This document shows positions 46,964-55,806 of a DNA stretch of 64,000 bases, piece after piece (within the stretch, counting starts at the first letter, position 1; each line of letters begins with the position of its first letter). The notes beneath the pieces were generated by a model. That model saw nothing but the letters and a program-made list of their open reading frames with translations, ran no database searches and had not been told where the DNA came from. The position numbers and the translations under genes were made by a program. This DNA comes from Novipirellula artificiosorum. GTDB taxonomy: Bacteria; Planctomycetota; Planctomycetia; Pirellulales; Pirellulaceae. The stretch is taken from NCBI RefSeq assembly GCF_007860135.1, contig NZ_SJPV01000012.1:173935-237934 (forward strand), given 5' to 3'.

Positions 46964-48178
46964 TTAGTGTGTGAAGCCAGCGCTATCGGGGGCCAGCCCC
47001 CGAACCCCCGGGATTTTTTCAGGCATGACTCGGGTGTTCAAAGTTTTGTTGTCGGGTAAGTTCGTTGCGTTCGGTGAAACGGAAGCTGGCTCTGCGGGGA
47101 CGCAACCAGCCAAGGGATAACCGGATCGAGGGTGCGTCAAAGACGCTTCTTGCGGGCCTCCAGGACAATGAATTTCTGGAGGCCTTTTTTCGTTTACTGG
47201 CAACTGTACCGGAGGATTGATCCAGGCAGCAGTCGGCAGTTTGGCGGGTCGCGGAACACCGTTGACGAATCGCTCAGGTTTTGTTGCAAACGCCAGATCC
47301 AAAGTGTTCGTTCGTGACGCGATGATGCCATCGGCCAGTCCGTAGTGCAACGACGCCGGAGTCACTAGGCCAATCCCGCTATGGTAATGCTCGTTGTTGT
47401 ACCAGCCAAAAAACTGACGGCTATGCGACAACGCGTCTTGATAACTTCCGAATCGGCTCGGAAACTCCGGTTGATACTTCATCGTTTTGAACTGGCTTTC
47501 CGAGTAGGGATTATCGTTGGATACATGAGGGCGGCTATGGGATTTGGTGACGCCCAAGGAACCCATTAAATTGGCGACGCTGTGCGACGTCATCGAAGGG
47601 CCTCGGTCACTGTGAATGATGAGTTGATCACGCACGACTTTTTGCTTCTCAATTGTTTCCTGAATCAGTTTTTTGGCCAAATTGGCTTGTTCGCGATGAG
47701 CCAGCATCCAGCCGACGGTGTACCGGCTGAAAATGTCGAGGATCACGTAAAGATAATAGTAAGTCCATGTTTCGGGTCCTTTAAGCTTCGTGATGTCCCA
47801 TGACCAGACTTGGTTGGGGCCCGTCGCGAGCAGTTCGGGTTTTCGATAGTTGGGGCGTTTGAGTTGATCTCGTCTTTCCCGATTGGTCTTGTTTTGAGCA
47901 AGGATTCGATACATCGTCCGTACGCTGCACAAGTAGTTGCCTTCGTCAAGCAGCGCGGCGTAAACCTGATATGGCGACTGGTCAATGAAGCGATCACTGT
48001 AAAGCTCCTGGCGTACGTTGCTGCGTTCTTCTTCACTCAACGCACGAGGCGAAGCAGCACGACTGGCCGTTTTCTGTTGCGGTAGACGTCGTCGGTAAAG
48101 TGTCGCCCGGGACACCGTTAAAGCGTCGCAGGCGTTGCTCACACCGACTTGTCGGCCCAGTTCTTCAGCGGCGATCAA
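46964..48178 (-). CDS. IS3-family transposase OrfB (DDE integrase core)
   Basis: About 404 residues. The catalytic triad is visible as WSWDITKLKGP (Asp), IIHSDRGPSMTS (Asp) and NDNPYSESQFKTMKY (Glu), the usual IS3 rve domain. The N-terminal HTH_21-like region precedes it. It starts at a TTG overlapping the orfA stop, or is made by frameshift. A Pro-rich C-terminal extension beyond the normal end runs close to the terminal repeat. Confidence 0.92.
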   Translation of the reverse strand: MIAAEELGRQVGVSNACDALTVSRATLYRRRLPQQKTASRAASPRALSEEERSNVRQELYSDRFIDQSPYQVYAALLDEGNYLCSVRTMYRILAQNKTNRERRDQLKRPNYRKPELLATGPNQVWSWDITKLKGPETWTYYYLYVILDIFSRYTVGWMLAHREQANLAKKLIQETIEKQKVVRDQLIIHSDRGPSMTSHSVANLMGSLGVTKSHSRPHVSNDNPYSESQFKTMKYQPEFPSRFGSYQDALSHSRQFFGWYNNEHYHSGIGLVTPASLHYGLADGIIASRTNTLDLAFATKPERFVNGVPRPAKLPTAAWINPPVQLPVNEKRPPEIHCPGGPQEASLTHPRSGYPLAGCVPAEPASVSPNATNLPDNKTLNTRVMPEKIPGVRGLAPDSAGFTH

Positions 48179-48567
48179 TCGTTTTTCTCGCGCCGATTGA
48201 TCCCGATCATTTCCGACACTTTTTTTTGAACTTCGATAATCAACTCGGCTTGCCGAAGCCGTTCGGTGAGCCGTGCATTGTCACGCTTTAGCTTTGCCAA
48301 TTCCTGAGTCTCTTGTTTGTTCAAATTCGGTTTGCGGCCGCGCTGTTTTGAGCCCAGCGTTCCCGAATCCCGCTGCTTTCGCCAGCTACTGAGATTGGAC
48401 GAATACAAGCCTTCTCGCCTCAGCAACTCGCCAAGTTCACCCGGCGCGGTGCATTGGTCAGCTTCGGCAAGGATCTGCTGCTTGTATGCCAGCGTAAAAC
48501 GGCGACGAGTGGCCTTCTCCGTGACTTCCGGAGATATTTCTATTTCTTTTTTCGAAGGTTCTGACAT
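48175..48567 (-). CDS. IS3-family transposase OrfA
   Basis: A 130-residue protein with a helix-turn-helix (YKQQILAEADQCTAPGELGELLRREGL...SSWRKQRD) and a C-terminal coiled coil (LAKLKRDNARLTERLRQAEL). The ATG at 48567 follows a GGAGAA ribosome-binding site. It binds the terminal repeats and overlaps orfB, the normal IS3 arrangement. It differs from the orfA remnant at 36884. Confidence 0.9.
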   Translation of the reverse strand: MSEPSKKEIEISPEVTEKATRRRFTLAYKQQILAEADQCTAPGELGELLRREGLYSSNLSSWRKQRDSGTLGSKQRGRKPNLNKQETQELAKLKRDNARLTERLRQAELIIEVQKKVSEMIGINRREKND

Positions 48568-48640
48568 CAAAGTTCTCCAAGCCCTCAAGCTTAAATTAAA
48601 ACTTCAATGTTGTCTCACCTATATTGTCACAGAGGGCTTG

Positions 48641-48721
48641 GTGTTTACCACGGAGAGCACAGAGTTACACAGAGTACTTTATGATTGCTTTCTCTGTGGT
48701 CCTCAGTGAACTCTGTGGTTG
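48641..48721. repeat. Family A palindromic element right of the IS
   Basis: A full unit (tttaccacggagagcacaga ... gaactctgtggttg) lies immediately beside the right end of the IS, continuing the array interrupted at 46925. Confidence 0.85.
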
Positions 48722-48740
48722 ACTGGATTTTTCTTTTTCC

Positions 48741-49979
48741 ATGAAAATACTTTTTTATTGCCACTACTTCCCACCGGAAGTGAATGCTCCGGCAACTCGC
48801 ACCTACCAGCACGCTCGCCGCTGGGTCGCCGCTGGGCATGATGTAACGGTCGTGACGTGCGCCCCGAATTGCCCTGACGGCGTCGTCTTTGACGGCTACA
48901 AAAATCGACTGCTTCGCCAAGTCGAAATGGTCGATGGGATTCGTGTCGTGCGAGTGTGGACCTATGTGGCCGCTAACGCAGGCATGCTGCCTCGGATCGC
49001 GAATTACGTCAGCTACCAAATCAGTGCGATGTTGGCGACGCTCCGTTTGCCGCGTCCCGACGTGGTGGTCGCCACCAGTCCTCAATTCTTTTGCGGATGG
49101 GCTGGCGTGTGGGCATCGAGACTCAAGTGGCGTCCCTTCGTCTTGGAAATCCGCGACATTTGGCCTGAATCGATTGCGGCTGTGGGCGCGATGAAAAAGG
49201 GCATTGCGACACGGTTTCTGGAATGGCTCGAGCTTCGCATGTATCGCGCTGCTGACCATATCGTGGCGGTTGGAACGGGGTATCGTGACAACGTGGCACG
49301 TAAAGTCCCCGAGATGGCCGATAAGATCTCCGTGATCACCAACGGTGTCGATGCCGCTAGCTTCGAACCCTTGCCTCGCGACGATGAATTCTTGCGAAAA
49401 TATGGATTGCAAGACAAATTTGTCTGTAGCTATGTCGGTACGATCGGGATGGCTCACGGATTGGAAGTCGCTGTAAAAGCAGCTGCGAAGCTGAAAGCAG
49501 CAGGACGCACGGACATCGCTTTCTTGATTGTCGGTGATGGGGCTTATCGAGAACGATTGGTCACGATGGCTTCCGAAAAGGGGGTCTCCAAATTGGTTGT
49601 CTTTACCGGCCGGTTATCGAAGGAACAAATGCCGACGGTGTTGGCCAGCAGTGATTGCTGCTTGGTCCATCTGCACGGTACGGACTTGTTTGGGACCGTC
49701 ATCCCATCAAAGATCTTTGAGACAATGGCGATGGAACGTCCGATCATCATGGGAGTGAAAGGGCCCGCGAGAGACATCGTGATTGAAGCGGGCGGAGGTC
49801 AACCGATGATACCGGATGACGATGACGACTTGGTCCGAATCGTGACCGAAATGGCTGATCATCCAACCGAATTAGCAGAAACGGCCAAGCATGCGAGAGC
49901 CTATGTGCTAGAACACTATGATCGCGACCAATTGGCAGCAAAGATGCTCGACATTCTCGTCGCCACAGCCAAAAAGTAG
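48741..49979 (+). CDS. WbuB-like family 4 glycosyltransferase
   Basis: A 412-residue GT-B enzyme. ILFYCHYFPPEVNAPATRTY and VLEIRDIWPESIAAVGA are hallmarks of the WbuB/WcaI subgroup that transfers sugars such as L-FucNAc onto lipid-linked intermediates. The second domain has YVGTIGMAHGLEVAVKAA and a VIPSKIFETMAMERPII donor site. It is close to its family in length. It follows a Family A element by about 20 bases and has no evident ribosome-binding site. Confidence 0.87.
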   Translation: MKILFYCHYFPPEVNAPATRTYQHARRWVAAGHDVTVVTCAPNCPDGVVFDGYKNRLLRQVEMVDGIRVVRVWTYVAANAGMLPRIANYVSYQISAMLATLRLPRPDVVVATSPQFFCGWAGVWASRLKWRPFVLEIRDIWPESIAAVGAMKKGIATRFLEWLELRMYRAADHIVAVGTGYRDNVARKVPEMADKISVITNGVDAASFEPLPRDDEFLRKYGLQDKFVCSYVGTIGMAHGLEVAVKAAAKLKAAGRTDIAFLIVGDGAYRERLVTMASEKGVSKLVVFTGRLSKEQMPTVLASSDCCLVHLHGTDLFGTVIPSKIFETMAMERPIIMGVKGPARDIVIEAGGGQPMIPDDDDDLVRIVTEMADHPTELAETAKHARAYVLEHYDRDQLAAKMLDILVATAKK

Positions 49980-50321
49980 AAATGCCGGTTTTGGTTCTTA
50001 CCACAGAGAGCACGGAGCCACACAGAGTTCTTGATGCCGGGCGCCTCTGTGGTTCTCAGTGACCTCTGTGGTTTAGAACGATTTTTCATCTTTCAGTACT
50101 GATTCGTAATATATTTACCACAGAGAACGCGGAGTAACACAGATTCGCGGCTTGAACTTTCTCTGTGGTTCCCTGTGACCTCGGTGGTTAAAACGACTTC
50201 TTGTCTTTCAATGCTGATGCGATAATTCTTTACCACGGAGAGCATCGAGCTGCACAGAGTTCTTGATGCATCGCATCTCGGTGGTTCTCCGTGACCTCTG
50301 TGGTGAGCCCTTCTTAATCAA
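49980..50321. repeat. Three Family A elements in tandem
   Basis: Units lie at about 49999-50074, 50116-50190 and 50231-50304, each with accacrgag / ctctgtggt (or cctcggtggt) ends. They fill the gap between the glycosyltransferase and the heparinase-like gene, ending about 18 bases before its start. No gene is seen. Confidence 0.85.
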
Positions 50322-52208
50322 TTGATCCGCGTCTACTATCTGCTTCGATACCATAAGCTGTCTCAGCTTGCGTGGCGTGCGTACCGCACTCTACAAAATC
50401 GTTGGCCCGATCGGTTTCGTCGTCCGTATCGCCCCCCCACGGGTTCCTGTGCAATCAAGTCTGATGCAATCGATCGGCTCAATCGAATGGCGGATCGCCG
50501 TTTGCTCGCGTGGCCGCACCGCCACGACCGTAAGATGCTCGAGCATATGAGCTCCGGTACGTTCACTTTTCTGAACGAGACTCGCGATTTAGGAGTTTCC
50601 GTGGGGCAGGTCGCAGAGACTTCTCGAGATCGGCTGACGGATGGAAACTCTACGCAAGTTCCCCTAAAACTCAATTGGCATCCCGAGGCACCTCGACTGT
50701 GGCGTTTTCATCTTCACTATCACGAAGCGCTCCTGGAGTTAGCTTCGCTGGTTTCGGTTGATGCAGCTTGGGCAATCATTGACAGCTGGCTTTCCAACCC
50801 CAAGAACCAAACGCCGCACAGTGATCCTGATGCTTGGCACCCCTTCTGTATTTCACAGCGGCTGCCGATTTGGTTGATGTTGGCAAGTCAATATGGGGTT
50901 CCTGACGGGTTGCGGAAACGATTTTTCCAAAGCGTCTTAGCGCAAGTTCAGTGGCTTTGGACGCATCTCGAGTGGGACCTCGGTGGCAACCATTTGTTGG
51001 AAAATCTTCGAGCGTTAGCCATCGCCAACATGGCTCTCGAGGGCGATCTGCCGCTGGATGCTCGACGACTGTCCAAATGGATTGATATCGAGCTAAAAAA
51101 ACAAGTGCTTCCCAGTGGCGAGCACTTCGAACGGACACCGACCTATCATGCGATCATGACGTTAGCGGTCATGGAAATCGCCGACGCCGTCGATGGCAGC
51201 GTCGCCGCAGGAGATCTCGCCGAGAAATCCTGTTCCGCCGCAAACCGAATGCGAGAATTCCACGGCACCATCCTGCACCCTGATGGCCAAATCCCACTAT
51301 TAGGCGACTCCGTATTCGGTGAAACGCCACACGTAGGGGAAGTCGCAGAGACTTCCCAACTGAAATCCTCCGAGCTCTCTTCGAGTTCGGCTACATTTGA
51401 GCCTGACTACTGGACATGGTGGAGCGACAATCGAAAGGACTTCTTGCTTTTCGACGTAGGTGCGGTCGCCTGCGATCATCTTCCGGCACATGGTCACGCT
51501 GACCTTTTTGGTTTGGAAGCGTCGATAGGCGGTGAACGCTTTCTCGTCGACACTGGCACCTACGACTACGACGACTCACCAGAGCGTCAAGCTTCGCGAT
51601 CGACCTTGTCACACAACACGCTAGCGATCGACGGCGAAGATCAATGCGACGTGTGGTCCCGTTTCCGCATGGGACGCCGTGGGCACGTCCTATGGAAGCG
51701 TGCAGGGAAATCCGAAACATCTCGATGGTGCATGGCCGCTCATGACGCTTACAGGTTTCTTGGTATCGGAGAAACCATACGAACGGCAATTGTCATTGAC
51801 GACAGTTCTCTGGAGACAACTTGGTTGATTGTCGATTGGTTCACGGGACCTGGGCACCATGATCTAATCTCCACACTGCAACTCGAGCCCAATTGGAAGG
51901 CAACCATTCAAACCAGCGGCGAAGTTATTTGCGAAAACGCGGAATTGGAACCGCAACCAAGGATTCGCATGCTGACCGAGGGAGAGTTGTCGATTGAACC
52001 CGGAGTCTATTGTCCCGATTTTGGTGTCGCGTTACCTAACGAGTCCATCGTGGCCGCAGCAATACGTTTCGAACGAGAACCGGTCGCATGGCAAATTTGC
52101 CCCGGAGGTTGCGAACTCAATTTGAGTATTCGCTTGTCCAACAATGAACTGATTGTCGAGTCCGTTGACGACAAGGGTGAGATTCTCAGGGTCCCTATCT
52201 TGTCATAG
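50322..52208 (+). CDS. Heparinase II/III-like protein (putative polysaccharide lyase)
   Basis: A 628-residue protein with an N-terminal alpha-toroid (HLEWDLGGNHLLENLRALAI, with the Asn-His pair) and a C-terminal beta-sandwich (HLPAHGHADLFGLEASIGGERFLVDTGTYDY). Related proteins in capsule clusters trim or modify uronic-acid polymers in the periplasm, though no clear signal peptide is visible. The start is TTG at 50322. Two short segments (GQVAETSR at about residue 95, GEVAETSQ at about 340) are encoded by copies of a palindromic repeat and look like in-frame insertions. Confidence 0.85.
   Translation: MIRVYYLLRYHKLSQLAWRAYRTLQNRWPDRFRRPYRPPTGSCAIKSDAIDRLNRMADRRLLAWPHRHDRKMLEHMSSGTFTFLNETRDLGVSVGQVAETSRDRLTDGNSTQVPLKLNWHPEAPRLWRFHLHYHEALLELASLVSVDAAWAIIDSWLSNPKNQTPHSDPDAWHPFCISQRLPIWLMLASQYGVPDGLRKRFFQSVLAQVQWLWTHLEWDLGGNHLLENLRALAIANMALEGDLPLDARRLSKWIDIELKKQVLPSGEHFERTPTYHAIMTLAVMEIADAVDGSVAAGDLAEKSCSAANRMREFHGTILHPDGQIPLLGDSVFGETPHVGEVAETSQLKSSELSSSSATFEPDYWTWWSDNRKDFLLFDVGAVACDHLPAHGHADLFGLEASIGGERFLVDTGTYDYDDSPERQASRSTLSHNTLAIDGEDQCDVWSRFRMGRRGHVLWKRAGKSETSRWCMAAHDAYRFLGIGETIRTAIVIDDSSLETTWLIVDWFTGPGHHDLISTLQLEPNWKATIQTSGEVICENAELEPQPRIRMLTEGELSIEPGVYCPDFGVALPNESIVAAAIRFEREPVAWQICPGGCELNLSIRLSNNELIVESVDDKGEILRVPILS
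50604..50626. repeat. In-frame aagtcgcagagactt-type palindrome, copy 1
   Basis: caggtcgcagagacttct lies within the heparinase-like gene, related to the perfect ggggaagtcgcagagacttc copies at 51336 and 52207. It encodes GQVAETS. Confidence 0.65.
51336..51357. repeat. In-frame aagtcgcagagactt palindrome, copy 2
   Basis: gggaagtc-gcaga-gacttccc is a perfect 8-bp stem with a 5-base loop, inside the heparinase-like reading frame, where it encodes GEVAETS. The reverse-oriented relative at 43223-43244 shares the flanking cgtagggg. Confidence 0.75.
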
Positions 52209-52734
52209 CAGAAGTCGCAGAGACTTCTGACTTTCCACGTTTACTACTGAACCCTCTGCGAGCTCGGCTGCGAATTACTTCCCTGCGGATCTGCGACACC
52301 CTTCGGGGTCGGACAAAACGTTCGGTTCACGGTCCCGGGGGTGCGTCGCGAACGCGTCGACCCCCGGCTACCTTCTTTGACCGCGTTTGCGGTCAGACTC
52401 GTGCTTCGCAACGACCCCCGGACACCTTCTGCGACCACTCCGTGGTCGGTGGTTCGATGGCGGGCTACGGTTCCGGGGGTTTTCGCTCCGCTCGACCCCC
52501 GGCTACCTTCTTTGACCGCGTCGTGGTCAGATTCGTGATTCGCAGCGACCCCCGGTCACCTTCTGCGACCACGCCGTGGTCGGTGGTTCCATGGCAGGAT
52601 ACGGTTCCGGGGGTTTTCGCTCCGCTCGACCCCCGGCTACCTTTTTTGATCCCATTGCGGGATCATGACGCTCGCGTGACTCCATCTGATTCCGGCTTGC
52701 TCTAACCTCTCGTCTCTAACCTTCCAACTAATCG
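52209..52734. repeat. Family C repeat block upstream of wecB
   Basis: The region starts with the third gaagtcgcagagacttc palindrome (52207-52228), directly after the heparinase-like stop. Family C units follow, with second-hairpin stems gaccgcgtttgcggtc, gaccactccgtggtc, gaccgcgtcgtggtc, gaccacgccgtggtc and gatcccattgcgggatc. No gene is present. The wecB start follows an AT-rich leader at about 52700-52734. Confidence 0.8.
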
Positions 52735-53847
52735 ATGACCAAAACTGTGAACCTTGCTTGCGTGGTCGGTGCTCGACCCAACTTTATGAAAATGGCTCCG
52801 TTGCTTCGTGCGTTGAATGCGACCGGTAAGGCCAAGTGTACGTTGATCCATACCGGACAGCATTACGACAAGGCGCTTTCGGACGTCTTCTTTGAACAGC
52901 TCGATATTCCCAAACCCGATGTCTCACTCGACGTCGGTTCGGGGACTCAAGCAGGCCAAACCGCCAAGATCCTCGAGCGGATTGAACCGGTATTGGAAGC
53001 CGGGGGAGCGAATGGCAAACCGTTCGATTATCTGGTCGTGGTTGGGGATGTGAATTCGACGATGGCGGCGGCGATCGCAGCCGCAAAACTGGGGATCAAG
53101 GTCGCTCATGTCGAAGCGGGACTACGCAGCTTTGATCGTGCGATGCCGGAAGAGATCAATCGGATGGTGACCGATTCGATTTCCGATTTGTTATTGGTTT
53201 CAGATCCGATTGGAATCGAGCATTTGAAGCGGGAAGGACACCCGGATTCGGCAATCCATTTGGTCGGTAACCTGATGATCGATACGTTGATGCATTCGCT
53301 CGAAAAGTCAAAAGCGACCTCGGTGCTGGAGCAGACGGGGCTTCACGCAGGCGATTACGGAGTGGTCACGCTACACCGTCCGTCGAATGTGGATGACAAG
53401 GAAACGCTTTCGAATATTTTGAAGGTGCTCCGCAAAGTGAGTGACGAGTTGCCGATTGTTTTTCCAATCCATCCGCGAACGCTGGCGCGCATCGAGAGCT
53501 TTGGGCTGCATTCGTTACTTGCGGAGGCGCCCGGGATCACGGTGATGCCTCCGCAAGGCTACTTGGAGTTCCTGTCTCTTACCAGTAACTCAAAGGTCAT
53601 CGTCACCGATTCGGGGGGATTGCAAGAAGAATCGACGGTAATGTCCATTCCCTGTTTGACGATGCGAGAGAACACCGAGCGACCGATTACCGTGACCGAG
53701 GGGAGCAGTACGCTGGTTGGCAACGATGCAGATTTACTCGATCAGCAACTGCAATTAGTGCTGAGTGGCAAGTACGATGTGGGGCACTGTCCCAAGGAAT
53801 GGGACGGCAAAGCCGCGGGCCGGATCGCCGAAATTCTGGTTGGCTAG
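52735..53847 (+). CDS. wecB: UDP-N-acetylglucosamine 2-epimerase (non-hydrolysing)
   Basis: A 370-residue enzyme of the WecB family that converts UDP-GlcNAc to UDP-ManNAc in the cytoplasm. Motifs include VVGARPNFMKMAPLLRAL, HTGQHYDKALSD, VVGDVNSTMAAAIAA, HVEAGLRSFDRAMPEEINR, TLHRPSNVDD and VTDSGGLQEE. Length is normal. It supplies a nucleotide sugar for the polysaccharide locus. It stands alone between repeat blocks. Confidence 0.93.
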   Translation: MTKTVNLACVVGARPNFMKMAPLLRALNATGKAKCTLIHTGQHYDKALSDVFFEQLDIPKPDVSLDVGSGTQAGQTAKILERIEPVLEAGGANGKPFDYLVVVGDVNSTMAAAIAAAKLGIKVAHVEAGLRSFDRAMPEEINRMVTDSISDLLLVSDPIGIEHLKREGHPDSAIHLVGNLMIDTLMHSLEKSKATSVLEQTGLHAGDYGVVTLHRPSNVDDKETLSNILKVLRKVSDELPIVFPIHPRTLARIESFGLHSLLAEAPGITVMPPQGYLEFLSLTSNSKVIVTDSGGLQEESTVMSIPCLTMRENTERPITVTEGSSTLVGNDADLLDQQLQLVLSGKYDVGHCPKEWDGKAAGRIAEILVG

Positions 53848-55188
53848 AACTGTGCTGATTCGCTCGCTCCCTTCGAATGCGAGTCGCGGTCGGCGTTCGG
53901 CAGTCAGCTGTCAGGTACTGCTAGAAACCGAAAGTTCCGTCCGGTCGCACGCTAGCTTATCGACACGGTATCGCTCGCACGGTAGGTGATTGACCCTGAG
54001 GGACGTGCGTCAAATAAGTTTCGGCACGCCATTTACCGCGAAGCGGTTAGACTCCAAAGCCCTGGGTCGACGCGCAGCGGCGCACCCTGTGGTGGCCACG
54101 GTGTCAACATCGTTATCCTACGCCGCAGGCGTTGTACAATGACGCCAGCGCCGATTGGCATCATTTTGCGGCGTCGATGTCGTTCATTGTAAAACCTCTT
54201 CGAGGTATGCCGCGTGACGTGGTCGGTGTCCTAGGGTGCGCTCTGCGACTTCGCCGCTGCGCGACCCTAGGCTCTGGAGTATAACGCCGTTGGCGTAAGA
54301 GCATTCTAGAAAGACCAAAGGATCGCAGACGGTCAACGAGGAAAACTCCCCCTTCCGACCCTGACAGGGTCGCAGCGATCCGTGATCTTCGACCCTGCCA
54401 GGGTCGGGCCAGTTGGTTGTTACGTGGTCCCGCGCATGCGCCGCTTCGCAGCGACCCCGGGCTCCCTTCTTTGATCCCAATTCGGGATCGTGAGGCGCGG
54501 TCTGTAGTCTGACTTAAGTCGTCTGGGGTCTGACGTCTGGCTCTGCGACGCCCTTCGGGGTCGTGTCGAGTCGTTTGGTTGGCGGGTCCCCGGGGTTACC
54601 GCTTCGCTCGACCCCGGGCTACCTTCTTTGATCCCACTTCGGGATCATGACTGGCGATCGGCCGCGAAGGGGGCGTTTCCGTTCTCGGCGGTCCAACGCG
54701 AACTGAAGAAATTGTGTCAGTTGGGGGTTACCACAGAGAGCACGGAGTGACACAGAGTTCTTGATGTCGGTCAGATGTCAGATGTCAGTTAGCAGGAAAA
54801 TCAGTCAAGTGGCAGCTTTCAGCCGTCAGCTTTCGGCAGTTAGCTTTCAGGGGTATCTGACTTTCTGCCCGGCTCTTCTTGCCCTCTTGCTGTCGTCTGA
54901 GATCTGGTGACTGGGATCTGCCTTCTTCTTGCTGTAGTCTGTAGTCTGACGACTGTAATCTCGCTTCTTTGCGGCTGAAGCCTGGACTCCAGCGCATGTT
55001 GGAGTTTAGCCTTTAGGCGATCGTGTCTAGCTGTCGTCTGGTACAATGGTGAATTGGACAGCGTCACTTTATCAGCGGCAAGACGCTCAGTCCGGGATTG
55101 ATTCGGATCATTTTGGGAAATCGCCCACAACGGGGCGCTGTCCCGTTAGGTTGTCGCAATTGAAGTCGCCGTTGGAGTGCAAACCCTG
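53848..55188. repeat. Intergenic repeat block
   Basis: No gene is supported in 1.3 kb. I see gggtcgacgcgcagcggcgc and gcgcgaccctaggctctgga elements (about 54060 and 54265) related to those at 21.4, 21.7 and 56.7 kb. There are Family C-type palindromes gaccctgacagggtc, gaccctgccagggtc, gatcccaattcgggatc and gatcccacttcgggatc (54350-54660), a half Family A unit (about 54728-54765) and a Family B ctggactccagcgc / ttggagtttagcctttaggc palindrome (about 54975-55020). Confidence 0.7.
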
Positions 55189-55806
55189 ATGAGTACGGTA
55201 TCCACGCTTGCGGAGCAGCGAGTTGTTTTGGACTCGATCAGCTGGGCAACGTACTGCGCGTTGACCGAAGAGCCCAAGCGGAGTCGTGGGCGAATGACTT
55301 ACGACCAAGGAGTGCTTGAAATCATGTCTCCGATGTTGTCACACGAGTCAGCAAAGAGGCTTCTGGCTCGAATGATTGAACAGTTTACGCTCTTGCGTGA
55401 GATCGACATGCGTTCCTCTGCGTCGACGACGTTTCGGCGGCGTGATTTGCAGCGTGGCTTTGAGGCGGACGAATCCTATTACATCGAGCACGCGGCAGTC
55501 ATTCTTGGTAAAGAAGAAGTCGACCTCTCCATCGACCCGCCTCCGGATTTAGTGATTGAAATTGAAATCACCCGTTCGGCCGTTGATAAGCTCGCTCTCT
55601 TTGCGGCCATGGAAATCCCAGAAGTGTGGCGGTATGACGGACGGGGTCTCACGCTTTGGACATTGCAAAACCGTTCCTACATCCAAATCAACGAAAGCCA
55701 GGTTCTCAGCGGATTCCCAATTCCCTTGGCGGTCGAACTGCTAGGGATTCGGTCCGAAGAAAGCGAAACGGGGCTGATTCGTCGGTTTATCAGCCACTGC
55801 GTTTGA
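55189..55806 (+). CDS. Uma2 family endonuclease-like protein (DUF820)
   Basis: A 205-residue PDDEXK-like protein. The pattern RMTYDQGVLEIMSPMLSHES, then DLVIEIEITRSAVDKLALFAAMEIPEVWRYDG, matches Uma2 proteins, with the Asp and E-x-E/K-type residues of the core. The family is widespread in cyanobacteria and planctomycetes and its function is unknown. The ATG at 55189 is preferred over a GTG at 55177. It lies alone between palindromic repeat blocks, as does the second Uma2 gene at 59335. Confidence 0.85.
   Translation: MSTVSTLAEQRVVLDSISWATYCALTEEPKRSRGRMTYDQGVLEIMSPMLSHESAKRLLARMIEQFTLLREIDMRSSASTTFRRRDLQRGFEADESYYIEHAAVILGKEEVDLSIDPPPDLVIEIEITRSAVDKLALFAAMEIPEVWRYDGRGLTLWTLQNRSYIQINESQVLSGFPIPLAVELLGIRSEESETGLIRRFISHCV

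Larger units (their letters stand above)
46931..48629 (-). mobile_element. Complete IS3-family insertion sequence, about 1.7 kb
   Basis: Imperfect terminal inverted repeats lie at 46931-46953 (tgtcaac...tgagacaacat) and 48607-48629 (atgttgtctca...gttgtca-like), matching at 17 of 23 positions. Between them are orfA and orfB on the minus strand. The element splits the spacer between two Family A units, so it inserted into the array. Clear target-site duplications were not found. Confidence 0.8.
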
